A DNA stretch of 64,000 nt from Mucidula mucida. Lineage: Eukaryota > Basidiomycota > Agaricomycetes > Agaricales > Physalacriaceae. The notes under the pieces were generated by a model. That model was given only the letters and a program-made list of their open reading frames with translations. It was not told where the DNA came from and searched no databases. Position numbers and translations under genes: made by a program. Position 1 is the first letter of the stretch; every line of letters starts with the position of its first letter. The DNA lies in contig JADNYV010000022.1 in the NCBI GenBank assembly GCA_015501055.1, forward strand, positions 248,001 to 312,000. Reading direction: 5' to 3'. Of the stretch, positions 54,536 through 64,000 are shown in pieces.

Positions 54536-56501
54536 ATGTCCGTCCACGAAAAATCAGATCCGGAGGACGTTCAAGAGTTCGACGATAAACACGTTTATGA
54601 AGATCCCGACGCCAAGTATGGTGGCCATGAAGCTCGACTCAAGCTCGAGAAGAAGCTTCTCTTGAAAGTCGACATTCGAATGAGTATCTTGATCTTCATC
54701 TACATCCTGAACTATGTGGGTTCTCTTTTTCCAAGCGCGCACACTTTCTAATAAATTGTACAGATCGACCGAAACAATGCTGGGTCGGTGACATGCCATT
54801 CGACGCTCTGTCCCCCTTCTCATTCTGCCTTTACAGTGCTGCGCGGGTTCACGGGTTTGAGGAAGACTTGCACCTCCAAGGACAAGAGTTCGCAACTCTA
54901 CTCTCCATTCTCTATGTTGGCTACATCATCATGCAAATTCCGTCGTGAGCATCTCTTCATCGCCGCAGCCGTGTTGCCTACCGCATCTGATCTGGAACAG
55001 CAACATGTTCCTCAATTGGGTCGGAAAGCCGTCTCTTTACCTCCCTGCGTGTATGATCGTGTGGGGTACCATCTCCTGCCTGACCGGTGCGCTCACTTGG
55101 CGTATTCTAAGCAAGAAAGGTACTGACTTCAACCAAAAGGGATTACGACGAAGCGAGTATTCTCCGGGACTGATCCAGTTATCGTATGCTTACCTGGTTT
55201 TCTTTTAGCTTCGTCGGAGCGCTTCTGACGCGTTTCTTCTTGGGGTTTGTTGAGGCTGCCTTTTTCCCTGGCGCGTTATTCCTTATCTCAAAGGTATGCA
55301 GCTTTTGTAAACCTGATTGACCTGCTGACCTTCCCAACCTAGTGGTACAAGCGGGATGAAATAGGTCTACGGACCGCGATTCTGTATTGCGGAAACATTA
55401 TTAGTAATGCCTTTGGGTCCTTAATGGCGTCCGGAATTCTGAGCGGTATGAATGGTAAACTCGGACATTCAGCGTGGCGGTCAGTCCTCCCATTTCATTG
55501 TCCCGCTTTCGCTAATAATTGCCTTATAGATGGTTGTTCTATATCGAGGGAGCCCTCACCATTTTTATCGCTGTTATAGCGATCTTTGTACTGCCAGATT
55601 TCCCCGCCACAACCAAATGGCTCTCACCACTCGAACGAGAGTTGGCAATGCAGCGCATGGAGGAGGATGTCGGCGTCGGTGACCAGGGCGAAACGGAGGA
55701 AGGTGGCCAAATACGCGGCTTAATACTCGCCATCAAAGATTGGAAAGTTTGGTGGATGTCGCTGGCGTTAACCGCTCAGGTCATCGGTCTTTCATTCAAC
55801 GCGTATTTCCCGACGCTCAGTCAGACTATGGGATACAGCTATACCATTTCGTTGGTCTTATGTGCCCCGCCGTTTATTTTCACGACGATCATGGCTTTCA
55901 TCGTGTCCAGGTATGTCTTCTTTCGTAATCGAATGTTTCTCTAATTTCTGGCAGACATTCAGATAAGACGGGTGAACGTTTCTATCATATAATAACTCCC
56001 TTCGTATTTGGGATTCTTGGATACATCATCGCCATTTCGACGATGAACACTGCTGCACGTTATGTCTCATTGTGAGTCGATATGTATTCCAATTTTCTGC
56101 CTTGAATGAAGCAGTACAGATTCTTGATGGCTCAAAGTTATGCTGGCTTCGTTTGCATGTATGCCTGGATGAGCAACTCATTCCCTCGGCCACCCTCGAA
56201 GCGTGCTGTCGCACTGGCATTGATGAATGCGTTCTCCCAGCTAGGGAATGTGGCTGGATCGTAAGCTACATTCGCAGTCTCGCCTGTCGTATGAATTGAC
56301 TGGCGGCGTTCCAGATATATCTGGCCCAAGACGTGGGGACCCTCATACAGATACTCTTATGCGATTTGTATCTCAAACTTTGGCCTATCGATCGTCATGT
56401 TGTGGATATTCCGCCAACATCTGATATCGCTTAACAAGAAGCTTGACGAAGAGGATGAAAGGAAGGGAGTGGAAGAGAAAGGGTTTAGATACCTCATATG
56501 A
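54536..56501 (+). CDS. MFS transporter, Dal5/ACS family (paralogue 2 of a pair)
   Basis: ATG 54536 opens MSVHEKSDPEDVQEFDDKHV, an acidic cytoplasmic tail, then KKLLLKVDIRMSILIFIYIL with IDRNN in TM1, GFEEDLHLQGQEFATLLSIL, SNMFLNWVGKPSLYLPACMI, VWGTISCLTG, RFFLGFVEAAFFPGALFLIS, KWYKRDEIGLRTAILYCGNI, WLFYIEGALTIFIAVIAIFV, PDFPATTKWLSPLERELAMQ, KVWWMSLALTAQVIGLSFNA, STMNTAARYVSLFLMAQSYA and SNSFPRPPSKRAVALALMNA, ending EEKGFRYLI at TGA 56499-56501. Twelve spans are expected. Close paralogue of the gene at 22218-24241 (shared blocks SNMFL, GKPS, LPxCM, GFVEAAFFPGALFLIS). About ten introns. The exon junction around 55120-55205 is the least certain. Substrate unknown, probably a carboxylate or vitamin-like anion. 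Confidence 0.9.
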
Positions 56502-57268
56502 CTGTTGTCTGTACGTTACAGATTGACAATCCTGAAATCAACAATGGCTCGACTCGAGGCAGTGGTCTGATTACGGAGGACGGAAGAGGTGACTGTAGGT
56601 GGTATCACGAGTTGGGCCGATTTTGGCTAGACACGCCGGCGCCAATTCCAGACGCCAGGTTGCGGGATTCTGGGGCATCCTCCAGGACTTATATTCGAGA
56701 TGCGGGCAGCAGGAAGGTAATGCAATGAACCCTATACTGTATCACAACTTTCATCGTTTCCCCCTTGGCCATATTCAAGGCATCAAAGGGCGTCCTATAT
56801 CCACTGGACTTGTAACTTGTGCGGGAGCCACGGTGCTTGCATATGTAAGTAACATGACCAGTTGTACGGATTCGCATAGCTGATTTTGTCAGACTGTATA
56901 CAGCGTGTGGAGAGACGAACACCGGAGGAGAGCCGTTGTGCAGGTCAAGTGAGTGATTTAGTGTACAGCGGAGATGGCATCTGACTGGTGGATCCGCAGA
57001 CACGAAACCAAGGTAGCGAAAACGTTGGGGAAGAACAAGGAAATAGATGAAGATTGTTTTGACAGCGTTGAATGGTGTATATTATATGACTGAAATGCAC
57101 GGGATTGAAATCACACGCGAATTGCTTAATTTAGCACCGACGCCAGCGGCATTTTGCGATAATAATCCCTCACGCATCTTGCCCCAAGCCATCACGCCGC
57201 CGGTATAATTGGCAGATTTGCTGTCATTTTCCGGCCACGCCTTTCGGTCGAGCTCGTCGTCGCCGGCA
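56502..57268. other. Intergenic, no gene seen
   Basis: About 770 bases between the MFS and Nem1-type genes. Overlapping short frames at 56500-56880 on both strands lack conserved blocks and look like chance. The last 100 bases are GC-rich with TCGTCGTCG and likely hold the Nem1 promoter. Confidence 0.35.
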
Positions 57269-58677
57269 ATGAACTCGCTTGCATATCTGTCGCGGCAGTT
57301 CGACGTCGTGGCCTCACGGACGCCGCCATCGACGCCGACGACCGACCGCCACTCTTACAATCCTGACCGCCGCAGGAATACCGCTTCAGAGTCGCCGCTG
57401 CCGCGCGTACAGACCTGGTCCACTAAATCTTTCCTATTTTCTCCCCAGTCCAGGCCCGGAACCCCAGCTAACGTTCCCATTCCTCTCCGTCCGATTTCAT
57501 TACCATCGCCAAGCAGGCTGCTCACTCGCTGCCAGACGAGTCCCCGCCCTCAACGCCAGAACTTCAGGTTATGCCCAAGGACGTCGACAATCTCCATTCC
57601 CTTCTCAAGCGCATATTCTTTGTACGGGTACTCTCGCTCGCCTGGGACGCACTACAGACCGCGTGGATGTCGCTAACGGGGTGGTATCCGGTCAACGGCA
57701 AGGTAGCTGTCCCAGTGATGGTACGCGACAAGGAGGTTACTGACGACGAGACTACCGACGAATCATTACCACCCTCGCCACTTCACTTGTCATCACAACA
57801 GGTCCCGCAACCTCAGTCGGTTCATCGTTCATTCACGGATCCTCTAGTACAAGGTCATAAACCGCCAATATCACCTCAAGACGTCCCCGGCTCTCGCGCA
57901 TCCACGCCCGGTGCCCCCCCACGTCGCACGCCGTTTCATCTCCCCAAAACGCTAGTTCTTGACCTTGACGAAACGCTGATTCACTCCACGTCGCGCCCTA
58001 TGCCTTCATCGTCAACCGGCTCGGGATTCTTTGGTTTGGGAGCGCTTACGAGACAGAAGCAGGGCCCGGGACATGTGGTAGAGGTCGTACTCGGAGGGCG
58101 GAGCACGTTGTATCATGTATACAAACGTCCATTTGTTGATTTTTTCTTGCGGACAGTACGTGTCGCTGTTTCATCGCGTATGCTCAAGCTCATCCCTGTA
58201 TCAGGTCTCGGGATGGTACACGTTGGTGATATTTACGGCGTCGATGCAGGAGTACGCGGATCCGGTGATAGACTGGTTAGACCAAGGGCGAGGGATACTC
58301 ACGAATCGGTTATTCAGAGATGTAAGTCGCATGTGGTCTCTTTGATACGTGTTTCTCACATCGATCTAGTCCTGTACGCAGCTACCTAATGGGACATATA
58401 CGAAAGATCTTTCCGTGGTGGAGAATGATTTGGCTCGGGTCTGTCTGATTGACAACTCCCCCGTCAGTTATCGCGTCAATGAAGGTTGGAATCCCTGTAT
58501 TCGCGGCTGCTGGCCATATCTGATCTTTTGCAGCCAACGGCATTCCAATAGAAGGGTGGACGCACGATCCTTCAGACGAGGCCCTGCTGGATCTGTTGCC
58601 GGTGCTAGACTCTCTACGGTTCACGTCGGATGTTCGACGTGTTTTGGGCCTACGTTGTGCAGGGGGTTCATCATAGC
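57269..58677 (+). CDS. NEM1: Nem1-type protein phosphatase (FCP1/SCP-like, lipin phosphatase)
   Basis: Nuclear-envelope/ER phosphatase which, with Spo7, dephosphorylates lipin (Pah1) and so sets triacylglycerol versus phospholipid synthesis. ATG 57269 opens [20 protein letters not shown], then a disordered Ser/Pro region. A shift near 57547-57550 (CCC probably CCCC) leads to [20 protein letters not shown] and a hydrophobic segment ([20 protein letters not shown]). The catalytic domain has [13 protein letters not shown] (DxDxT with both Asp), [57 protein letters not shown] and [20 protein letters not shown], ending GLRCAGGSS at TAG 58675-58677. Four introns in the catalytic part all splice cleanly. 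Confidence 0.92.
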
Positions 58678-58972
58678 GTTATAATTCATATTTCCTTGTA
58701 GACATAGTATTATCGGGCTGCTACTCTAGCTTTCTTTGCATCTCATTCCGTAGCTTATTACTGGGGCATCGCTGACAATCATTATTGATACCAATGTATA
58801 TTCAATGTATCCGCTTCGTGCTCGTCGTTCAACCGCCAACTCTCGTTCACTACAGTATACAATATGTAACAGAAATCAGGAAGAAACTACAAAGGGCCCG
58901 TGAAAGTATGAGTGAGTAGCATTAGCGGTGACGTGTGGATGAGAGAAAGAAGAAAACAGGGAGGTGAACGCG

Positions 58973-59822
58973 TTACATTGCAAGTTCCGCTTGCAATTGC
59001 CGCAGTTGGGCCTCCTCGTCGTCCTCTACAGCGACAGGACCTATTCGATAGATGTGAGTCACCGTGAGTCAGTACCGATTGCATGACTGCGTACCCATCT
59101 TGTGAGCCATTGGGGGAGCGTGGGCTGGCGCATGGTCTGCCATTAGGCGCTCGTTTAGCTCTTCCTGTTCCAGTGCGTCCAGCTCTTCAAGTAGTTCGTC
59201 CTAGAAACAATGAGACCAACGAGCCAATCTATGTATCAGCATACTCACCTCGTCCATCTGCTCGCCCACAGGTGCTGATATGACATCTGAAATCTCGTCC
59301 GCCACCTGTCGTTGCTCGTTGACCTGATCCATTACCTCGTTGACCTGGTCGACGTTCCTGTCGAGTCCCATGAGCGGAATACGGAGGCACAGCGAGCGAG
59401 ATGTGACATACATATTGCCGTGGATGACTTTGAGAGCGTCCGAGCCCTTCTTCATTGCGAGCATGGTTTCGGCGTTCAGGTTGGCCTCCTCCAGGGTATG
59501 TATCTGCATCTCGAGTTGCATGCGGGTGCCGTTGACCCGCTCGAGCTCCTTCTCGCTCCGGTTCTTGCGCTTGAGCGCCATCGTCGCCACTGCGAAGCGC
59601 GGTGAAAGGCATGTCACAGGCAGCGAGCCCAGCACACGTACCAGCCTTGTTCGTCACCACATTCGCCTTGGCCTTTTTCAGGTCCTCCTCAATGTTCTTG
59701 GCCAGGTACTCTTCCTTCTTCTCAATCATCGCCAGCTGCGCTCGTAGACTGACTATTGCATCTCTCGCCGACTGCTTGGGATCCTTGCGAGGCGCAAAGT
59801 AGCTCATGAATGAAGCCATCAT
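58973..59822 (-). CDS. SNF7: ESCRT-III subunit Snf7 (CHMP4)
   Basis: Filament-forming ESCRT-III protein acting in endosomal sorting and in pH signalling via Rim20. Read leftward from ATG 59820-59822 (MMASFMSYFAPRKDPKQSAR), then DAIVSLRAQLAMIEKKEEYL, NIEEDLKKAKANVVTNK, VATMALKRKNRSEKELERVN, QLEMQIHTLEEANLNAETML and KKGSDALKVIHGNMNVDQVN. The acidic C-terminal half holds DEISDVISAPVGEQMDEDEL with LEELDALEQEELNERLM. It ends AQLRQLQAELAM at TAA 58973-58975, the C-terminal helix that contacts Vps4 and the Bro1 domain. About five GT-AG introns, no frame problem. About 220 residues, normal. An alternative ATG four codons upstream (59834) is less typical. Confidence 0.94.
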
Positions 59823-60062
59823 GGATGTCGGCAAGAATAACGGCGAAAAACAGAATAACTGCGGGACAAGCCCTCTAAGAGTGGTTGGGTGAGTTGACTG
59901 TAAAGCGCAGGATGCGGCCCGATAAAGCAGTTGGCGTGCGTCACACTGCGTGACTCACTATGTCTTTTCCACTAACTATTTACAATACGCCTCATATAAC
60001 AGAATAAATCACTCTATGTGTCCTGTAGATAATCGAAGCGCCAACAAGAAAAGTCCATGACC

Positions 60063-61376
60063 CTACTCCTCCTTTGCCTCTGATTCTGTCTCACCGAAAC
60101 TATAGGCAAGATTAGCACATCGTTCAAGTGGGATATTAAGCACGCACTCTTCATCATCGCTGCGACTGTCTGACGCGCCTACTCCCATTACTACGTTCCA
60201 TGCAACGCGACATATAGTTGCAAACCATGCCACTTGCAGGAGCTGTTCAAAATGGTCAGCAAGTGTGGCGCATCTAGAGTTGATGGAATACCTGTAAAGC
60301 GATAAGACACGCCAAAAACACGTTGAGAGAACCTCTGCTCAGATAGTGCCCAGTCTCGGGATTCCACTGGAGCTTAACTATTTTCGGGGAGTCCCACGTC
60401 GACCTGATAGCTAACAAGAACAATATGTGTCGTGTAACGAACCATGACACCATGAAAAGAGCAAACAACGTGTCGCACAGCATTTGAACGACTTCGAGAT
60501 AGCGTAACATCTTTGCGAGCTGTCAATCTGTAATCAATATCCTTAACTCCGTGATGGTGATGTGTGGCGTACCGGAAGGATGATGTCGCAAAAGTCCATA
60601 AGCACCATAATTAGACATCCGATGCGAGTCAAGTTGTAATAGTAGCTCGCGCCCATGAGGAATACCGTTATGACGTGGTGGGTCATCATTTGCCAATGGT
60701 CCTTGCGACGGGCCTCGGCGTTGATAATTAAAATTTGGTGCGTATAGAACGCGGTTTCGATTATATAATATAACTTGAGGGGACCGGCCAGCGTCCGGTG
60801 GGGGTAATCGAGCCATAGCTGCGTGGGGTTGAGTACAGCGGTGGGGACATTACGGTGAATATACTGTTGAAAGTCAGTTTCGACATGGACAGGAGACGCG
60901 ACGAAAAAGCATACAAAGCCATAGGACCAGAGGGTGGTATAATAGACAAACTGCCAGCCTTGCTCTGCGAAGCGCAACACGCTCCTGTGAATTTTTCTCT
61001 GCTCTTTGCGACGAGACAAGGGCGCGACGTGTCCATTTCCGTTGGCGACGCCATTTCCGTTAGGAATGCCGTTTCCGTTGGCGACACCGTTCGCGTGGCC
61101 GTTGTGGACAAGTTTGTACTGTTCGCGTTTGGCCTGGTATGACCTTGTGAGGACCCAACGCGCAAAAGGCTCAAAGAGACAGAGCCTGAGCGTGTCGCGA
61201 AGCACGGCCATTACGGCAATGCAACTTATCATTAACCACAGGTCATTCGGGCCAGTTTTATAGTAGGTAGAGTCGGGAAATGAGTCTGGGTGACTTGGGG
61301 TATCTGTAGGGTAGGACAGGGAGATGAATGGGGTGAGATATGGGGCCAGCCATCCCACGTCGGCAAGCGAAGGCAT
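60063..61376 (-). CDS. LAG1: Ceramide synthase (Lag1/Lac1, TLC domain)
   Basis: ER multi-span enzyme joining a fatty acyl-CoA to a sphingoid base; it uses the product line begun by LCB1 in this window. Read leftward from ATG 61374-61376 (MPSLADVGWLAPYLTPFISL). TM region NDLWLMISCIAVMAVLRDTL, then a cytosolic loop with an Asn-Gly repeat (61019-61100), KIHRSVLRFAEQGWQFVYYT, VETDFQQYIHRNVPTAVLNP, KLYYIIETAFYTHQILIINA, RRKDHWQMMTHHVITVFLMG and ASYYYNLTRIGCLIMVLMDF. The Lag1 motif with the HH pair and the downstream Asp is intact. Then LAKMLRYLEVVQMLCDTLFA and a cytosolic acidic tail (ASDSRSDDE through ESEAKEE) ending at TAG 60063-60065. The open frame runs upstream to 61409 without an ATG. Confidence 0.93.
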
Positions 61377-61638
61377 TAGGGAGGAGAGAATGGGGGCAAC
61401 GAGCAACAACTAGGATAGGGTTTGGGTCAACGTGCACAGTTGATTTAATTGCGGAATCGGCCCACGTTGGTTGCCAAAAAGGGGAAACGAGCGACGAGGA
61501 GCAGCAGAGACTGTCTTGGGCCGACGAGGGTGGTACTGGGTCGTAAAGGCGCGTGTGATAGTCGCGGTAAGAGCGCGAATTATTTTTTAAGCAATTACGG
61601 GACTTGACCCGTGGGAAATCTGTCTTTTCCTCTCTTCC

Positions 61639-62542
61639 ATGTCGACCCAACCCCAGGCGACGCTTTACCTCAACAATCTCAATGAAAAAATACACAAGGA
61701 TGAGCTCAGAATACAGCTCTATGCTCTTTTCACCACGTATGGCAAGATAATCGACATCATCGCCTCCAAGAGCCCCGCCATGCGCGGCCAGGCCTTTCTC
61801 GTCTTTAGTGATCTCACAGGCGCGACTTCGGCCCTCAGAGCCTGCGACGGCATGGTATTCTACGATAAGCCCATGGTGAGCACCATCCGAGCCTTATCTG
61901 CGCCCTCTCTGACCCAAGCAGCGCATCGCATACGCCAAGAACAAGTCGTACGCGACGTCGAAGCGCGAAGACCCCAACTTTGTGCCGCCCAACTCTGCCA
62001 ATGCCAGTGCACTCGTCCAGAACGGTGTTCTCAAACGACGGCGCGACGACTCGCCGGATGCGCGCGAGGCGAAACGCAAGGCTGATGAGCAGAGCGATGA
62101 GGAGATGGAGATTGACGACGATGACGATGAATCGGATCCGCCGGCGCCTACATACTCTTGTACGTCGTATTCCTGCATAATATACATTGGCTTCACATTC
62201 TTTCCATCCAAAGCGGAAATCTTTCCTCCTCAAGTCCATCACCCAACAGCTCGTCTATTATGTACAAATCTTCCTCAGGAAGTCTCCAACGATGTGCTTT
62301 CCGTCCTCTTCCAACCGTGCGTCAACTTGCTCCCCCACTGGCTCTGTCTTTGACTTTTGTACAGACACAATGGCTTTATATCGACCCGTGTCGTGGAATC
62401 GCCGAATCCGAGTTCGACTGGCGAAAAAACCAAAGTTGCTCAGACACTTTTCAAGAATGCAGAGCTTGCTACGGCAGCAAGGGAAGCTCTCAATGGATTC
62501 ACGTTAAAAAAGGGCTGGAGCATGACCGTTGTGTACATTTAG
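61639..62542 (+). CDS. U1A/U2B''-like snRNP protein (two RRMs)
   Basis: Spliceosomal RNA-binding protein of the SNF/U1A/U2B'' family (yeast Mud1/Msl1), which binds the U1 or U2 snRNA stem-loop. ATG 61639 opens MSTQPQATLYLNNLNEKIHK. RRM1: RNP2 LYLNNL, then LRIQLYALFTTYGKIIDIIA and RNP1 RGQAFLVF, then the U1A-type exit MRIAYAKNKS. A Lys/Asp linker follows (LKRRRDDSPDAREAKRKADE and an Asp run). RRM2: ARLLCTNLPQEVSNDVLSVL, GFISTRVVES, TLFKNAELATAAREALNGFT and LKKGWSMTVVYI before TAG 62540-62542. Two RRMs plus a linker favour U1A over the shorter U2B''. Divergent from LAG1 and convergent with the DJ-1-like gene. Introns splice in frame. Confidence 0.9.
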
Positions 62543-62599
62543 TGTAAAGTCTTTGATTCGTACGTGTTACAACATATTGTACAAACTTTGCGTCTCTGC

Positions 62600-63521
62600 T
62601 TATTTCTGGAATGCCTCCAAGATTGTCTTTCCAAGCGGTCCAGCTGAGGCAGGGTTTTGACCAGTGTAGAGATGGCCATCCACGACGACCTTGGGCTGAT
62701 TCGATGGTGAGATTGCCGAACTCGAACGGCAGCATAACACACTGACCTGCCATGGCTCAGCCTTGCTGTATTTTCCACCCTTCTTCTGGAGCTCATCCTC
62801 GAGAGAGAATGGAACAGCTTTGACGGCATCAACCTGCACCTCTTCAACGTTGGAGAAGCCGGTAAATTCCTTCCCAGCAAAGATGGATTTGCCCTCCGCA
62901 TCAACGGCGTTCAGAAGCGCGCTATCGCAAGTGATGAATAATGTGGCGCGGCGATAATATCGATCGCGACTTACGCAGGTCCGTGGCAAACAGCTGCGGT
63001 GATCTTTCCAGCTTGGTAAAACTGCAAGAGGATAAGCTTAAGCTTAGGTCGTCCAACAGAAAACATACATCAGACGCGAGTTTACTGTTATCCGGGTCGA
63101 CGGGCAAATCGATGACCGGTCCGTGTCCGCCAACATAGAAGATGGCATCATAGTCCTTGGCGCTTACTTCCGAGATCTTTTTGGCGTTTGCAAGTTTCTT
63201 CTGGACCGTCTCGTCGCTGAGGAACTTGACGCTCTCCGTATCTTTGAACATCTTGGGCAGTGATCAGTACGCGTAGGAACGAGCCACACAGAAATTCACC
63301 TGCACACTGCCCTCATCGACTGGCGGGTTGGGCCCTTTGGGTGAGGCAAAGTCGATGGTGAATGTCGGTGCTAAGATATAGTACGGGTGCGCCGCTTCTG
63401 GGAGATACCATCCCTTCGGTACAAAGTGAGATGGCACTCATCATCCACACAAGCAACGTACTGTCTGTTTTCCGAGGAGATTCGTGTCGCAGGAGGTGAA
63501 TACAAACAGAATAGAAGACAT
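62600..63521 (-). CDS. DJ-1/PfpI superfamily protein (Hsp31-like)
   Basis: Read leftward from ATG 63519-63521 (MSSILFVFTSCDTNLLGKQT). Spliced to GWYLPEAAHPYYILAPTFTI and DFASPKGPNPPVDEGSVQ, then MFKDTESVKFLSDETVQKKL, AKDYDAIFYVGGHGPVIDLP, NSKLASDFYQAGKITAAVCH and GPAALLNAVDAEGKSIFAGK, FTGFSNVEEVQVDAVKAVPF, KVVVDGHLYTGQNPASAGPL and GKTILEAFQK to TAA 62600-62602. The nucleophile elbow A-V-C-H-G and the Y-V-G-G-H-G loop are typical of Hsp31-type glyoxalase III / protein deglycase enzymes, which detoxify methylglyoxal; catalytic Glu near WYLPEAAHP. About 240 residues, complete, four GT-AG introns. Confidence 0.92.
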
Positions 63522-63630
63522 TGTGGGCGGATGAGAAAGAGAATGACGAACTACTGGTGATCATCCGAGTCCTCTTATAGCCGGCAACAAACATACCCGG
63601 ACCTCAAGGAATTTTGTTGAAGAGGAACAA

Positions 63631-63984
63631 TCAGCAATTCGAACAGCGCTGACTAGCGCCAGACTCTGCATATGCTTTCAAATCTCTTACACATCTGTCG
63701 TTCCCACTGGTCTGAAACGTAGTGCCGAGTCGACGCGTACGACGACGACGACGACGTCCTTTCATCTCAGGCCTGAGCTGAAGATAAGTATATGAGGAAA
63801 CGTCAACGTCGAGATATTTACTGTATTTCTCCATACTTGCAGTCCGAGCTGTTCCTATATCGTACTCAAGATACTTGTTGCTCAGTGCTATCTCGAAATT
63901 CGAATTCCTCACTGTGCCATTTTCAAACAATCTACCGGATTTGCGGGTACAAGCCCATTTCAGATTGACACGATCAGCCACCAT
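63631..63984 (-). CDS. Unidentified ORF at the window edge
   Basis: Open frame read leftward from ATG 63982-63984 (MVADRVNLKWACTRKSGRLF) to TAG at 63631. It may extend beyond the window, because the 16 bases to the right contain no stop in frame. Notable is a run of Arg encoded by CGT/CGA repeats (63738-63760, plus strand GACGAC repeats), then TRRLGTTFQTSGNDRC and ASQRCSNC. The first half (NSNFEIALSNKYLEYDIGTA) looks protein-like. No family recognised. A repeat-derived chance ORF is possible. Confidence 0.3.
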   Translation of the reverse strand: MVADRVNLKWACTRKSGRLFENGTVRNSNFEIALSNKYLEYDIGTARTASMEKYSKYLDVDVSSYTYLQLRPEMKGRRRRRRTRRLGTTFQTSGNDRCVRDLKAYAESGASQRCSNC

Positions 63985-64000
63985 TTTTGTGCGCGAATTT

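Noticed and set aside
50661..56501. Zn2Cys6 factor, RING gene and MFS carrier as a secondary-metabolite cluster
   Set aside because: No backbone enzyme (PKS, NRPS, terpene synthase) or tailoring P450 is present in the window.
57279..57743. 154-codon ORF overlapping the Nem1 N-terminus
   Set aside because: Alternative frame of the disordered Ser/Pro/Arg region; the true frame is fixed by [13 protein letters not shown] downstream.
63738..63760. GAC/CGT trinucleotide run as a possible microsatellite locus of interest
   Set aside because: Short and imperfect; similar runs occur at 11107 and 16380. Noted only as the source of the Arg run in the edge ORF.

Overview
The window is nuclear DNA of a filamentous basidiomycete, most likely an Agaricomycete. 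Genes are compact and alternate strands freely. Most carry several 45-60 nt GT-AG introns. The families are typical of mushrooms and wood or litter fungi: a GH105 hydrolase, a GH2 beta-mannosidase, allantoate-permease-type MFS carriers, a chitin synthase, HMG-box and Zn2Cys6 regulators, and small RING proteins. I see no rRNA, tRNA, CRISPR array or intact transposon. Gene models were spliced by eye from conserved protein blocks, so outer limits are firmer than individual exon ends.

Layout. 1-430: 3' end of a coiled-coil protein. 655-4850: an MFS permease (-) and a GH105 hydrolase (+). 4851-8108: a gene-poor stretch with two diverged copies of one promoter-plus-5'-gene segment. 8109-18246: CCHC zinc-knuckle protein, GST-like protein, chitin synthase, RING protein, small K-rich protein, Mdm35 and Rheb. 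18452-27967: beta-mannosidase, MFS carrier, alanyl-tRNA editing protein and serine palmitoyltransferase LCB1. 27996-36137: a small unknown gene, the Dbp8 helicase, a BTB protein, Mob1, an HMG-box factor with a striking motif-rich promoter, and a gamma-glutamylcyclotransferase-like protein. 36492-45970: SMC2, a degenerate DEAD-box protein and an unknown Ser/Arg-rich protein. 46108-53272: FMC1, SUA5, a second HMG-box factor, a DUF302-like protein and a Zn2Cys6 factor. 53535-63984: RING protein, second MFS paralogue, Nem1-type phosphatase, Snf7, ceramide synthase, U1A/U2B''-like protein, DJ-1/Hsp31-like protein and an edge ORF.

Functional links. LCB1 and the ceramide synthase act in the same sphingolipid pathway. 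Nem1 (lipin phosphatase) and Mdm35 (mitochondrial lipid transfer) touch phospholipid supply. FMC1 and Mdm35 serve mitochondria. SMC2 and Mob1 serve mitosis. GH105 and GH2 serve plant cell-wall sugar use. There is no convincing biosynthetic cluster.

Two things stand out. First, the DEAD-box-like gene at 41076-44237 has lost the Walker A, motif V and motif VI residues, has DEVD for DEAD, and carries a long disordered N-terminal region: a candidate pseudo-helicase. Second, at least a dozen otherwise conserved genes need one inserted base, usually in a short homopolymer, to stay in frame. This points to base-call compression in the assembly rather than mass gene death, and it affects how every model here should be read.
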